DNA of 24,890 bases from Thermodesulfovibrio sp. Its GTDB lineage: Bacteria > Nitrospirota > Thermodesulfovibrionia > Thermodesulfovibrionales > Thermodesulfovibrionaceae. The stretch covers positions 1-24,890 of the forward strand of contig JAOAGU010000009.1 of the NCBI GenBank assembly GCA_026415595.1, in the 5' to 3' direction. This document shows positions 15,496 to 23,694 of this stretch, piece after piece. Each line of letters starts with the position of its first letter. The stretch's first letter is position 1. Under the pieces are notes generated by a model. That model was not told the DNA's origin and made no database searches. It saw only the letters and a list, made by a program, of their open reading frames with translations. The position numbers were made by a program, and so were the translations under genes.

Positions 15496-16869
15496 TTAAT
15501 TTTCTGAAAAATCCTTTGGCAGAGGGATTCCAAGACTCTTTATTTTTTTATAAAGATTACTTCTTTCAATACCTATTAGTTCTGCAGTTTTTGTCATATT
15601 CCAGTTATTGTCCTTTAATTTTTTCAATATAAAATCTCTTTCAAAAGCATCTCTTGCTTCCTTTAATGAATTGTATTGGAAATAACTTTCCCCTGAAAAC
15701 TCCTTTCTAACTATACCTACCCTCTCAATATCATCTATGTCAATCACGTCTGATAGAGTCATAATCATTAATCTTTCTACCGCATTCTTTAATTCTCTAA
15801 CATTACCTGGCCAATCATAATCCTGCAGAATTTTTATCGCTCTTTCTGTAAGGGTTTTATTTTTCCAGCCTTTTTCCATAACATATTCAGAGATAAAACA
15901 ATTTATGAGCTCCGGAATATCTTCTTTTCTCTCTCTCAAAGGAGGTAAATAAATAGGAACAACATTCAATCTGTAGTATAGGTCTTCACGAAAATTCCCT
16001 TTTTTTATTTCTTCTGAAAGGTCCTTATTTGTTGCTGAAATAATTCTTACGCTGACTTTTATGTCTTTTGTCCCACCGACTCTCTGAAATTTCTGTGTTT
16101 CAATTACCCGAAGCAATTTTGCCTGAGTAAGAAATGACATATCTCCAATCTCATCAAGGAAAAGGGTGCCTCCATCTGCCAGTTCAAACTTTCCGATTTT
16201 TTTGTCAATAGCACCAGTGAATGCTCCCTTTTCGTGTCCAAAAAGCTCACTTTCAATTAATTCCTGTGGAATAGCCGCACAGTTTACTTCTACAAAGGAA
16301 GCATTGCAACGTTCACTTAATGAATGTATAGCCCTTGCAACTAATTCTTTGCCAGTTCCTGATTCACCAAAAATTAGAACTCTTGAGTCTCCTTTTGCAA
16401 TTAGTTCTATCTGTCTTTTTATATTTTTCATTACATTAGAACTACCAATTAGTTCATATTTTTTTATTAAACTGCTTCTTAGATTTATGTTTTCTCTTTC
16501 AAGAAGCTTAAACTGTAGAGCCCTTTCTACAGAAAGGATAACTCTCTCAATAGATAATGGTTTTTCAAGAAAATCAAAGGCTCCCAGTTTTATAGCCTGA
16601 ACTGCTATTTCTACATTTCCATGTCCAGAAATCATTATTACCGGAATATCCTGGTATCTTTCTTTTATTAACTTTATCGTATCAATACCACTTATTCCTG
16701 GAAGCCAAACATCAAGCAAAATAAGATCTATATCTTCTTTTTCAAGTATTTTTAATGCTTTCTCAGCATCTTCAGCTTGAAATGTTTGATATCCTTCATC
16801 TTCTAAAATTCCAGATAGGGTTTCAATTATTCCCCTTTCATCATCAACAACTAAAATTCTTTTCTTCAC
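15496..16869 (-). CDS. ntrX: NtrX-type sigma-54-dependent response regulator
   Basis: Three-domain NtrC-family activator of 457 residues. The receiver (1-120) has Asp10/Glu11, the phosphoacceptor Asp53 and Lys103. The AAA+ domain has Walker A GESGTGKE (168-175), the sigma-54 contact loop GAFTGA (215-220) and Walker B LFLDE. The Fis-type helix-turn-helix (about 413-450) reads NMTKTAELIGIERSNLYKKIK. The intact GAFTGA loop means it should activate sigma-54 promoters. It starts with GTG overlapping the stop of the kinase gene (GTGA), so the pair is translationally coupled. Partner identity and order match NtrY-NtrX systems, whose signals include nitrogen and redox state; the signal here is unknown. 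Confidence 0.9.
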   Translation of the reverse strand: MKKRILVVDDERGIIETLSGILEDEGYQTFQAEDAEKALKILEKEDIDLILLDVWLPGISGIDTIKLIKERYQDIPVIMISGHGNVEIAVQAIKLGAFDFLEKPLSIERVILSVERALQFKLLERENINLRSSLIKKYELIGSSNVMKNIKRQIELIAKGDSRVLIFGESGTGKELVARAIHSLSERCNASFVEVNCAAIPQELIESELFGHEKGAFTGAIDKKIGKFELADGGTLFLDEIGDMSFLTQAKLLRVIETQKFQRVGGTKDIKVSVRIISATNKDLSEEIKKGNFREDLYYRLNVVPIYLPPLRERKEDIPELINCFISEYVMEKGWKNKTLTERAIKILQDYDWPGNVRELKNAVERLMIMTLSDVIDIDDIERVGIVRKEFSGESYFQYNSLKEARDAFERDFILKKLKDNNWNMTKTAELIGIERSNLYKKIKSLGIPLPKDFSEN

Positions 16870-18863
16870 ACTGGCACCTCTATTATAAATACTGTTCCTT
16901 TAGGTTTGTTATCCCTTACAGAAATTTTACCACCATGTTCTGTAACAATTTTTCTTGCTATGGCAAGCCCAAGTCCAGTTCCTTCTTTACTTGTAGAAAA
17001 ATATGGAAGAAAAAGCTTTTCCTTTGTCTCATTGTCAATACCTGGACCGTTATCTGATATCTCAATAATTAGAGTATTATTTAGTTTAACAGATATTGTT
17101 ATTTCGCCTTTAGCATTCATAGCTTTGATTGCATTATCAATTATATTAATAAGAACTCTTTTGAACTCATGAGGGTCTAATAAAACATCTCTTAATTCAT
17201 TTAATACTTTAACATTGATTTTAATGTCTCTATATCCTTTATATAGCTCAATTACATCTTCTACCAAGCTGAAAGGATTTATCTTTTCCTTTTTTATTTC
17301 TGGTAACTTGCCGAATTTCTGAAAGGCATCAATTAAATTCTTAAGAGATTCAACTTCTGAAATTATTGTTTGAGTTGATTTTTCAAATACTATATCAAAG
17401 TCTTCATCTTTGTTCTTCCATTTTTTTATGAGCCTTTCTGTGGCAAGCTTGATTGGAGTAAGGGGATTTTTTATTTCATGAGCTAATCTGCGCGCAACCT
17501 CTTCCCATGCCATTGCTTGCTGGACTTTGACAATATCAGTAATATCATCAAAAACTACAAGAATTCCTGTTGCTCTATCTTCCTTACTTTCTCTTAGAGA
17601 TACAATCCGAGCATTTAATATTTTATTCTTATCCTTTATTTTTGCATTTAATTGCTTTTCAATTTCGTATATTCTTTGCTGAGAGATTTTCCTTATAAAA
17701 TCTTTTAATCCCTCGGATTCAATAAAATTAAGTAGTTCTTCATAATTTTTGTTTTCAATCTGATTCTTTTCTAACTGTAGAATTTCCTCACCTGCTTTGT
17801 TAATAGTTAGAATTTTACCATCGGGCGTTATAAAAATAACTCCAGATATAATATTTGAAAGAATGCGTTCAAGCAAAATATTCCTCTCTGAAAGCTGAAC
17901 ATAAGCCTTATCAAGTTTTTCTATCATTTCATTGAAAGAATTAACAAGAATACCAATCTCATCAGAGCTTTTAGTTAAAATTTTCACTTTAAGATCACCT
18001 GTTGCTGCTCTGTTTGTTGCCTGAACAAGTTCCCTTATTGGATTGGTTATTTCCTGAGAAATTTTCATTGATGTCCAGAGTGCTAAGAAAATTATTATAA
18101 GACTTAAAAACCCAAGAAAATAAAGATAATTAGTCTTAACTGCCTTTCTCAATGAACCCATTTTAAGGTATTCCTCATGATAAGTTTTTAGTTCCTCAAC
18201 TTTTCTGGTTATTTCAGATGGAATGACCATTTTTGCAACAAGAATTCCCTTTTTGTAAGGTATGGCAGATACTATAAGATCTCTTTCCTGAGAAGAAATA
18301 ATCTGACTCGATTTTCTACCCTGAAAGGCATCTCTATAAACATCTAACATTTCTGAGAAAGGTTTATCTATCTTTTCAATGGTAACGTTTTCCGGGAGAT
18401 TTTTTAATTTACCTTTTGAATAATCTTCAAGGATTGATAAAAGTCTTTCTTTTTCAAAATCATAAAATGCTCTAACTGTGCTTACAGCCTTTGAGACCAC
18501 CTCTCTGTTTGATTTTGAAAATATTTTCTCTATTGAGCTTTCTAACACTCCACTAAAAGCTATAAATAAGAGTGCGGATGGAATAAGTACAAGCCCAACA
18601 AAAATTGTAACTATTTTTATTCTAAATCTATATCCCGGGACTTCCCTGTGTTTTTCAAGATAGAGTCTGAAAATACTTCTTATAACAAAAAATCCGAGGG
18701 TAACAATGGAAATTATATTTATTACAAAAAGCGAGACTACTATGAATCTTGTTGGAATTTGTTCAGAGGGAATTCTCAGAAGATAAATTTCAAACCCGAG
18801 AACAATAAAAAGAAGAACAGATAGGAATACAGGGAAAAAATATTTCTTTAATTCCTTTTTCAT
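16866..18863 (-). CDS. ntrY: NtrY-like membrane sensor histidine kinase
   Basis: Inner-membrane kinase of 665 residues. Hydrophobic helices lie at about 9-29, 38-62 and 84-105. A periplasmic domain runs to about 245 and is closed by a helix at about 246-265. HAMP (265-320) and PAS (330-445) domains follow. The phosphoacceptor is His462 in ARRLAHEIKNPLTPIKLATERL, then the ATPase domain with VLINIIDNAIKAM, ISDNGPGID and GTGLGLAIARKI. Arrangement, length and adjacent NtrX fit NtrY. It overlaps both neighbours by four bases, the DUF4390 gene upstream and ntrX downstream, so the three are co-translated. It ends on TGA, further evidence that TGA is a stop here outside the selenoprotein gene. Confidence 0.9.
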   Translation of the reverse strand: MKKELKKYFFPVFLSVLLFIVLGFEIYLLRIPSEQIPTRFIVVSLFVINIISIVTLGFFVIRSIFRLYLEKHREVPGYRFRIKIVTIFVGLVLIPSALLFIAFSGVLESSIEKIFSKSNREVVSKAVSTVRAFYDFEKERLLSILEDYSKGKLKNLPENVTIEKIDKPFSEMLDVYRDAFQGRKSSQIISSQERDLIVSAIPYKKGILVAKMVIPSEITRKVEELKTYHEEYLKMGSLRKAVKTNYLYFLGFLSLIIIFLALWTSMKISQEITNPIRELVQATNRAATGDLKVKILTKSSDEIGILVNSFNEMIEKLDKAYVQLSERNILLERILSNIISGVIFITPDGKILTINKAGEEILQLEKNQIENKNYEELLNFIESEGLKDFIRKISQQRIYEIEKQLNAKIKDKNKILNARIVSLRESKEDRATGILVVFDDITDIVKVQQAMAWEEVARRLAHEIKNPLTPIKLATERLIKKWKNKDEDFDIVFEKSTQTIISEVESLKNLIDAFQKFGKLPEIKKEKINPFSLVEDVIELYKGYRDIKINVKVLNELRDVLLDPHEFKRVLINIIDNAIKAMNAKGEITISVKLNNTLIIEISDNGPGIDNETKEKLFLPYFSTSKEGTGLGLAIARKIVTEHGGKISVRDNKPKGTVFIIEVPV

Positions 18864-19414
18864 GGCAAATCAAATCTTTCAGATTCTTTTACTATTTTAG
18901 TTTCATATTTAGGCACGAAAAATAAAAAATGTTCAAGTAGTAATGGAAGTTTTTTAATGTTTGACTCAACAGTAACTTTTATATAATATTTCCCCGATTC
19001 AAACTTATTTATATTAGGAAAATCTACAGCTTCTATCTTTAAACCCCAATCTAAAGCATCCGTTGAATTTTTGAATCTTTTTTCCTTTAAGATCTTACCT
19101 TCTAAATTCCCAATGATATATTCCTCTTTTATCGGGTCTGATACAAATATTCGCTGAATTTTCACGCCTGTTATAAATTCATCAGGAATAATTGACCATC
19201 GCCTATAAAGTTCAACTAAAATTTGAATATTCTTACCTAAACCAGCTTTAAAATCTTCTACAAATTCTTTTGACGGAATTATTCTTGCAGTAATTTCAAT
19301 TGAATTTGAACTTTTTTTCACAGAAATATCAATATTTTCAATACTATCAGCATCGTTTATATTTAAAATGAAAATTATTAGAAAAAATATCAATATTTTT
19401 AAAATTTTTTTCAT
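18860..19414 (-). CDS. DUF4390-family exported protein
   Basis: Protein of 184 residues with an N-terminal signal peptide (about 1-24, hydrophobic core ILIFFLIIFIL) and a predicted beta-rich periplasmic body, for example WSIIPDEFITGVKIQRIFVSD and YYIKVTVESNIKKLPLLLEHFLFFVP. This matches proteins of unknown function, DUF4390, that often precede NtrY genes. The four-base ATGA overlap with ntrY suggests it works with the periplasmic part of that sensor; this is inference from position only. It ends on TGA. No Shine-Dalgarno site precedes the ATG; a TATAAT box lies nine bases upstream of it instead. Confidence 0.75.
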   Translation of the reverse strand: MKKILKILIFFLIIFILNINDADSIENIDISVKKSSNSIEITARIIPSKEFVEDFKAGLGKNIQILVELYRRWSIIPDEFITGVKIQRIFVSDPIKEEYIIGNLEGKILKEKRFKNSTDALDWGLKIEAVDFPNINKFESGKYYIKVTVESNIKKLPLLLEHFLFFVPKYETKIVKESERFDLP

Positions 19415-19423
19415 AATGAATTT

Positions 19424-19429
19424 ATTATA
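19424..19429 (-). promoter_or_regulatory. Candidate -10 box of the DUF4390-ntrYX operon
   Basis: A perfect TATAAT on the minus strand ends nine bases before the ATG at 19414, which would give a leader of about two bases. No convincing -35 is visible and the region is AT-rich, so support is moderate. Confidence 0.4.
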
Positions 19430-19498
19430 TTACTTTTTGCTTTACTTTTTCTTGATATCTATGATAAAAGATAAAAATCAATATTTGGGAGGTTGAAA

Positions 19499-19846
19499 AT
19501 GAAAAAATTTTTAATTATTGCAGGTACCTCTTTCTTAATTTTAAGTGGTTGTGCAACAAAAGAGTATGTGAAAGAACAGATTGACCCTATTAATATTAGG
19601 TTAGAAAAAATTGAGAAGCAACTTGAAAAGATGAATAATGAAATTTCAAAGATTAATAGTGATATCAAAAATACAAATTCTAAGGTTGATGCAACAAATA
19701 ATACAGCAAATGAAGCACTTAAAAAATCTCAAGAAGCCATTAAAGAGGCAAAAAGTGCTGCTATGAAAGCTGAAGACGCAGCCAATAAAGCACAAGCTGC
19801 TGCTGAGACTGCTAAAAAGGCTTTTGAGCTTCAACTGAAAAAGTAA
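19499..19846 (+). CDS. Small alanine-rich coiled-coil lipoprotein (Lpp/OprI-like)
   Basis: Lipoprotein of 115 residues with signal and lipobox LILSGC, Cys18 being the lipidation site. Nearly all of the mature part is predicted coiled coil, moving from KEQIDPINIRLEKIEKQLEKM to an alanine zipper (AAMKAEDAANKAQAAAETAKKA). It ends in LQLKK, with a C-terminal lysine as in Braun-type lipoproteins. A structural outer-membrane to peptidoglycan tether is plausible but is inferred from form alone. The ATG at 19499, six bases after GGGAGG, is preferred to the TTG at 19493, which abuts that site. It stands alone, divergent from the DUF4390 gene. Confidence 0.82.
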   Translation: MKKFLIIAGTSFLILSGCATKEYVKEQIDPINIRLEKIEKQLEKMNNEISKINSDIKNTNSKVDATNNTANEALKKSQEAIKEAKSAAMKAEDAANKAQAAAETAKKAFELQLKK

Positions 19847-19847
19847 T

Positions 19848-19876
19848 TTGACATTTTAACTTTATAAATATTAAAT
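19848..19876 (+). promoter_or_regulatory. Candidate promoter of the TauE/SafE gene
   Basis: A perfect TTGACA (19848-19853) begins just after the stop of the lipoprotein gene. Seventeen bases later is TTAAAT (19871-19876), a four-of-six match to the -10 box. The predicted start falls within a few bases of the GTG at 19886, which has no Shine-Dalgarno site. Confidence 0.45.
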
Positions 19877-19885
19877 TTTCAGATT

Positions 19886-20647
19886 GTGAAAAACCATTTA
19901 CTTCACTCTCTCTGGATAGGACTTGTAGCAGGTTGTTTTGGTGGTCTTGTAGGGCTTGGAGGCGGTGTAGTCATGATTCCACTTATGGTTGCTGTTTTAA
20001 AAATTTCTCAACACAAAGCCCATGGAACAAGTCTATTTGCTCTCGTTTTTACAGGAGTTACAGGTGCAATTACCTATGGCATGAAAGGTTCAGTAGATGT
20101 TATTGCCTCTTTAATTCTTGCAGTCACAGCAATTTTTACTGCAAGAGTTGGTGCTAAATTTGCTCATAGTCTTCCCGAATGGAAACTGAAAAGAGCCTTT
20201 GGAGCTTTTCTGATATTTGCAGCTTTAATCCTTATTTTAAAACCCTATCTGGCTAATTTATATCATTTTGAACTTGCAGGTATTTTGAAAATTATTACCC
20301 TTCTGTTTATTGGGCTTTTTGCAGGTTTTCTTGCTGGCATGATGGGAATAGGAGGTGGGACAGTAATGGTCCCTGCCCTTGTATTAATTTTGAATTATGG
20401 ACAGCATATAGCTCAAGGCACCTCACTTTTGTGTATGGTTCCAGCTGGTGCGGTAGGAGCCTATACTCATTTGAAGCTTGGTAATGTAATTAAAAACTTA
20501 CTTCCTGGACTTGTAGTAGGAATTATTGTTGGCACATATATCGGTTCAAATATTGCCCATGCACTTTCAGAGGCTAATTTAAGAATAATATTCGCTTTGA
20601 TTATAATATGGACAGGTATAAGATTTTTAAAAACTCCCAAGCCTTAA
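19886..20647 (+). CDS. TauE/SafE-family permease (DUF81)
   Basis: Integral inner-membrane protein of 253 residues made almost entirely of hydrophobic helices. It shows the internal duplication typical of the family: GLVGLGGGVVMIPLMVAVLKISQHKAHGTSLFA near the start is repeated as GMMGIGGGTVMVPALVLILNYGQHIAQGTSLLC in the second half. Members export or import sulfur-containing or organic anions such as sulfite, sulfoacetate or taurine-derived compounds; the substrate here cannot be read from sequence, and no sulfonate genes lie nearby. The start is GTG, without a ribosome site. The amidase gene follows its stop by two bases, suggesting transcriptional coupling. Confidence 0.9.
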   Translation: MKNHLLHSLWIGLVAGCFGGLVGLGGGVVMIPLMVAVLKISQHKAHGTSLFALVFTGVTGAITYGMKGSVDVIASLILAVTAIFTARVGAKFAHSLPEWKLKRAFGAFLIFAALILILKPYLANLYHFELAGILKIITLLFIGLFAGFLAGMMGIGGGTVMVPALVLILNYGQHIAQGTSLLCMVPAGAVGAYTHLKLGNVIKNLLPGLVVGIIVGTYIGSNIAHALSEANLRIIFALIIIWTGIRFLKTPKP

Positions 20648-20649
20648 GT

Positions 20650-21600
20650 ATGAATTTTCTAAAAATTTTTTTAATATTTTTTTTAATATACTCCCACTCA
20701 ATCTGCCTTGCACAGGAAGAATTAAAAAAAATAACATTGAAAGTTGGTAAACATAAGGAATTTTATAGACTTGTTTTACATTGCGATGAGGAACATACGA
20801 AAGATTCATTGAATGTTATAGCACTAAAAAATAACAAAGTTAAGATTTCTCTTCCTGAAGAATTTAACATTGAATTTCAAAATAAAACTTTAACTGAAGG
20901 TGAATTTATAAAAGAATTCTATATAAAAAAATTTAATAAATATTATTTAATTAACACACCTCAATTTAAAGATTATAAAATTTATAAACTTTATTCGCCA
21001 CATAGAGTTGTTATTGATATTTACACAAATCAACTAATAACCACTGACATACCCAGCGACAAAAAAGCTTTATCAATTATAATTGATGCTGGACATGGAG
21101 GTAAGGATGTTGGTATTTCTTATCAGAATATGACAGAAAAAGACTTAACATTGTTTATAGCAAAGGAAATTAGTGCAAAATTAACCAAAAAAGGTATAAA
21201 CAGCCTTTTAACACGAGATTCAGACATAGAGCTTTCTATCAAAGAACGATTGAAAATTGGGAAAAATCAAAAAACGGGTATTTTTTTAAGTATTCACATA
21301 TCTAATATGGAAATTTTTAGAATTTATTCTAATTATGAAAAAATTCAACGGGGAACTAAAAACAATAGATTATTAGAACAGTTCCTCAATATATTAAAAA
21401 ATAAAATAGAAAAAAATTATTCCGAATCAATATCTATTGAAAAACTGCGTGTATATAAAATAAAGAGTTTTAATTTACCATTCGTCATGATAGAAATTCC
21501 TAAGAAGAGCCTCTTAAATGACAATAAATATTTAAGTAAAATAATTGAAAATCTCTTTGAAAGTATTAACGAATTAATTAGTTTAAAATCTGATACGTAA
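20650..21600 (+). CDS. N-acetylmuramoyl-L-alanine amidase (amidase_3), divergent
   Basis: Exported protein of 316 residues. The ATG at 20650, two bases after the TauE stop, gives a clean signal peptide (MNFLKIFLIFF to SICLAQ), while the upstream in-frame ATG at 20608 would put extra charged residues in front of it. Residues about 25-125 resemble an AMIN-like beta domain. The catalytic part (about 140-310) keeps the zinc-ligand motifs IIDAGHGGKDVG, MTEKDLT and SIHISN and the late glutamate in FVMIEIPKKSL. It departs from the family: SIHISN replaces the usual SIHANA, the loop after it is short, and the end lacks the normal EIGFLSN form. Activity is likely but not assured. It leads a cell-wall cluster with GerMN and murI. 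Confidence 0.82.
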   Translation: MNFLKIFLIFFLIYSHSICLAQEELKKITLKVGKHKEFYRLVLHCDEEHTKDSLNVIALKNNKVKISLPEEFNIEFQNKTLTEGEFIKEFYIKKFNKYYLINTPQFKDYKIYKLYSPHRVVIDIYTNQLITTDIPSDKKALSIIIDAGHGGKDVGISYQNMTEKDLTLFIAKEISAKLTKKGINSLLTRDSDIELSIKERLKIGKNQKTGIFLSIHISNMEIFRIYSNYEKIQRGTKNNRLLEQFLNILKNKIEKNYSESISIEKLRVYKIKSFNLPFVMIEIPKKSLLNDNKYLSKIIENLFESINELISLKSDT

Positions 21601-21603
21601 TAT

Positions 21604-22107
21604 ATGAAGAAAAAAATAATAATTATCTTAATATTAATTTTATTAGTTGTGACAATGACAATTGTTTTTTTCATTTTCAATGAAGAAAAAGATCAAAAAG
21701 TCTCTAAAAAGGAGGCTGAATTAGAAAATTTCAAGTTACTTATATATCAAAACAACGAAATAGTAAAAAAGGAAATATATTTAACAAAAGAGAGCAATGA
21801 ATTAAAAAAAATAGAAAAAGTTTTAGAGAGTTTTATTAACGAATTAAGCTCTCCTTTAGATAAAACTAAAATATTAGGAATATATAGAGACAAAAAAAAT
21901 AAAATTTATTTAGATTTATCATCAAATTTTTCTATATCAATGGATGCAAAAGAAGAATTTTATCTTTTAAAATCTTTATATCTAACTTTAAAAAATAACT
22001 TTATTTGGATTTCAGATGTTAAAATATTAATATCAAGCTCAGAAAAAGAAACTCTGGCTGGACATATCTTAATTGATTCCCTAAAAGAATCTGTGGAGGA
22101 AAATTAA
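21604..22107 (+). CDS. GerMN-domain membrane-anchored protein
   Basis: Protein of 167 residues with one N-terminal membrane anchor (about 5-24) and a C-terminal GerMN-type domain. The domain reads KEIYLTKESNELKKIEKVLESFINELSSP, then NKIYLDLSSNFSIS, then AGHILIDSLKES; the family usually has a G-H-x-I-D ending of this sort. GerMN domains occur in the sporulation protein GerM but also in many non-sporulating bacteria beside amidase and murI genes, as here, so a cell-wall role is likely, not sporulation. No ribosome site precedes the ATG, which is three bases after the amidase stop. Its stop overlaps the murI start by one base. Confidence 0.75.
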   Translation: MKKKIIIILILILLVVTMTIVFFIFNEEKDQKVSKKEAELENFKLLIYQNNEIVKKEIYLTKESNELKKIEKVLESFINELSSPLDKTKILGIYRDKKNKIYLDLSSNFSISMDAKEEFYLLKSLYLTLKNNFIWISDVKILISSSEKETLAGHILIDSLKESVEEN

Positions 22108-22922
22108 TGAAAGATAAACCAATAGGAATTTTTGATTCAGGAGTAGGAGGACTCACGGTTCTTAAAGAAATCTATAAATTACTTCCAAATGAAAATCTGA
22201 TTTACTTAGGTGACACAGCAAGAGTGCCTTATGGAATTCGTTCTCCAGAGACTGTAATAAAATATTCCCTGGAATGTGCTGAATTTTTATATAAAAAAGG
22301 TATTAAATTGCTTGTTTTAGCCTGTAATACTTCATCCTCTATAAGTCTTGATACTTTAAGAAAAAATTTTGATATCCCTATTATTGGCGTTATAGAACCA
22401 GGAGCGAGAAAAGCTTTAGAAGTTACAAAAAACAATAAAATTGGAGTCATTGGAACTGAGGCAACAATTCAAAGCAAATCTTATCATTTAACAATAAAAA
22501 GTTTAAATCCTGATATATTTGTCATATCAAAAGCTTGTCCTCTATTTGTTCCGATTGTAGAGGAGGGAATACTTGAAGGTGCTATTGCCGATTTAATAAT
22601 AGAGAGATATTTAAAAGAAATAAAAAAAATCGGAATTGATACTTTAATTCTTGGTTGCACCCATTATCCTTTACTGAAAAAAGCAATAAAAAAATATATG
22701 AAAGACATAAATCTTGTTGATTCTGCTGAAGCAGTAGCTCAAGATGTTAAGAGACTGTTAATAGAGAAAAAATTTTTAAATAATCAAAAATCAGAAAATA
22801 CAAAGATATTTTATGTAACTGATGCTCCCGATAGATTTAAAAAAATAGGAGAAATATTTTTAAATTTCGAAATTGATACTATTTATAAAATTTCTCTTGA
22901 AGCGGAGGAAACAACAAAATGA
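22107..22922 (+). CDS. murI: Glutamate racemase
   Basis: Makes D-glutamate for peptidoglycan from L-glutamate in the cytoplasm, without cofactor. The 271-residue protein has all family blocks: GIFDSGVGGLTVL (Asp10, Ser11), YLGDTARVPYG, LACNTSS with catalytic Cys73, GVIEPGA, and LGCTHYPLL with catalytic Cys184. GGAGG precedes the ATG, which shares one base with the GerMN stop. The stop TGA overlaps the start of rph as ATGA, so GerMN, murI and rph are one translationally coupled unit. Confidence 0.97.
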   Translation: MKDKPIGIFDSGVGGLTVLKEIYKLLPNENLIYLGDTARVPYGIRSPETVIKYSLECAEFLYKKGIKLLVLACNTSSSISLDTLRKNFDIPIIGVIEPGARKALEVTKNNKIGVIGTEATIQSKSYHLTIKSLNPDIFVISKACPLFVPIVEEGILEGAIADLIIERYLKEIKKIGIDTLILGCTHYPLLKKAIKKYMKDINLVDSAEAVAQDVKRLLIEKKFLNNQKSENTKIFYVTDAPDRFKKIGEIFLNFEIDTIYKISLEAEETTK

Positions 22923-23629
22923 GGCCTGATGGAAGGAAAAATGACGAATTAAGACCTATAAAGGTAGAAAAAAATTATATAAGAAATGCAGATGGCTCTG
23001 TTTTGATAGAATTTGGTAATACCAGAGTAATATGCACAGCATCTATTGAAAACAAAGTTCCTCCCTTCTTAAAAGATCAAAAAAAAGGCTGGATTACCGC
23101 TGAGTATGGAATGTTACCACGTTCAACACCAATGAGAATGCTAAGAGAGTCCACTACTGGCAGAATTGGAGGAAGAACGCATGAAATTCAAAGATTAATT
23201 GGACGATCTCTCAGGGCTGTAATTGATCTTGAAAAACTTGGTGAGAGAACTATATGGATTGACTGCGATGTAATTGAAGCAGATGGTGGAACAAGAACTG
23301 CATCTATCACTGGTGGTTATTTAGCCTTAAGAGAAGCAGTAAAAAAAGCTATGGGCTCAGGAATGATTATATCTAATCCAATTAGAGATACCGTTGCAGC
23401 AATAAGCGTAGGGATTGTATTGGGAGAACCCAGACTTGATTTATGTTACGCAGAAGATTCTCAGGCTGAAGTGGATATGAACGTTGTTATGACAGGTTCC
23501 GGAAAATTTATAGAAATTCAAGGTACAGCTGAAATGTTACCGTTTTCAAAGGAAAATTTATTTCAACTTTTATCATTAGCAGAAAAGGGTATAAAAGAAA
23601 TATTACGAATTATAAATCAGCTTGAGTAA
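22919..23629 (+). CDS. rph: RNase PH
   Basis: Phosphorolytic 3'-5' exoribonuclease that trims tRNA 3' ends; a cytoplasmic ring hexamer. The 236-residue length is normal and complete. It begins RPDGRKNDELRPI and carries FGNTRVICTASIE, AEYGMLPRST, the phosphate/RNA-binding GRTHEIQRLIGRSLRA and WIDCDVIEADGGTRTASITGG. These cover the conserved arginines and the catalytic aspartates. GCGGAGG lies before the ATG, which overlaps the murI stop by four bases. No CCA is encoded in the one tRNA gene seen here, which fits a need for tRNA 3' trimming before CCA addition. Confidence 0.97.
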   Translation: MRPDGRKNDELRPIKVEKNYIRNADGSVLIEFGNTRVICTASIENKVPPFLKDQKKGWITAEYGMLPRSTPMRMLRESTTGRIGGRTHEIQRLIGRSLRAVIDLEKLGERTIWIDCDVIEADGGTRTASITGGYLALREAVKKAMGSGMIISNPIRDTVAAISVGIVLGEPRLDLCYAEDSQAEVDMNVVMTGSGKFIEIQGTAEMLPFSKENLFQLLSLAEKGIKEILRIINQLE

Positions 23630-23657
23630 GTTTTGTCTCCTATCAGGTTTTTAAAGA

Positions 23658-23687
23658 TTTACTAATTTTCTATTAATTATATATAAT
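23658..23687 (+). promoter_or_regulatory. Candidate promoter of rpiB-glyA
   Basis: TTTACT (23658-23663) and a perfect TATAAT (23682-23687) are 18 bases apart in the 65-base gap after rph. The -10 ends seven bases before the rpiB ATG at 23695. There is no Shine-Dalgarno site between, pointing to a leaderless message. Confidence 0.55.
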
Positions 23688-23694
23688 ACTCAAC

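Noticed and set aside
19493..19498. TTG start for the alanine-rich lipoprotein
   Set aside because: The TTG abuts the GGGAGG site, while the ATG at 19499 has a six-base spacing and a clean lipoprotein signal.
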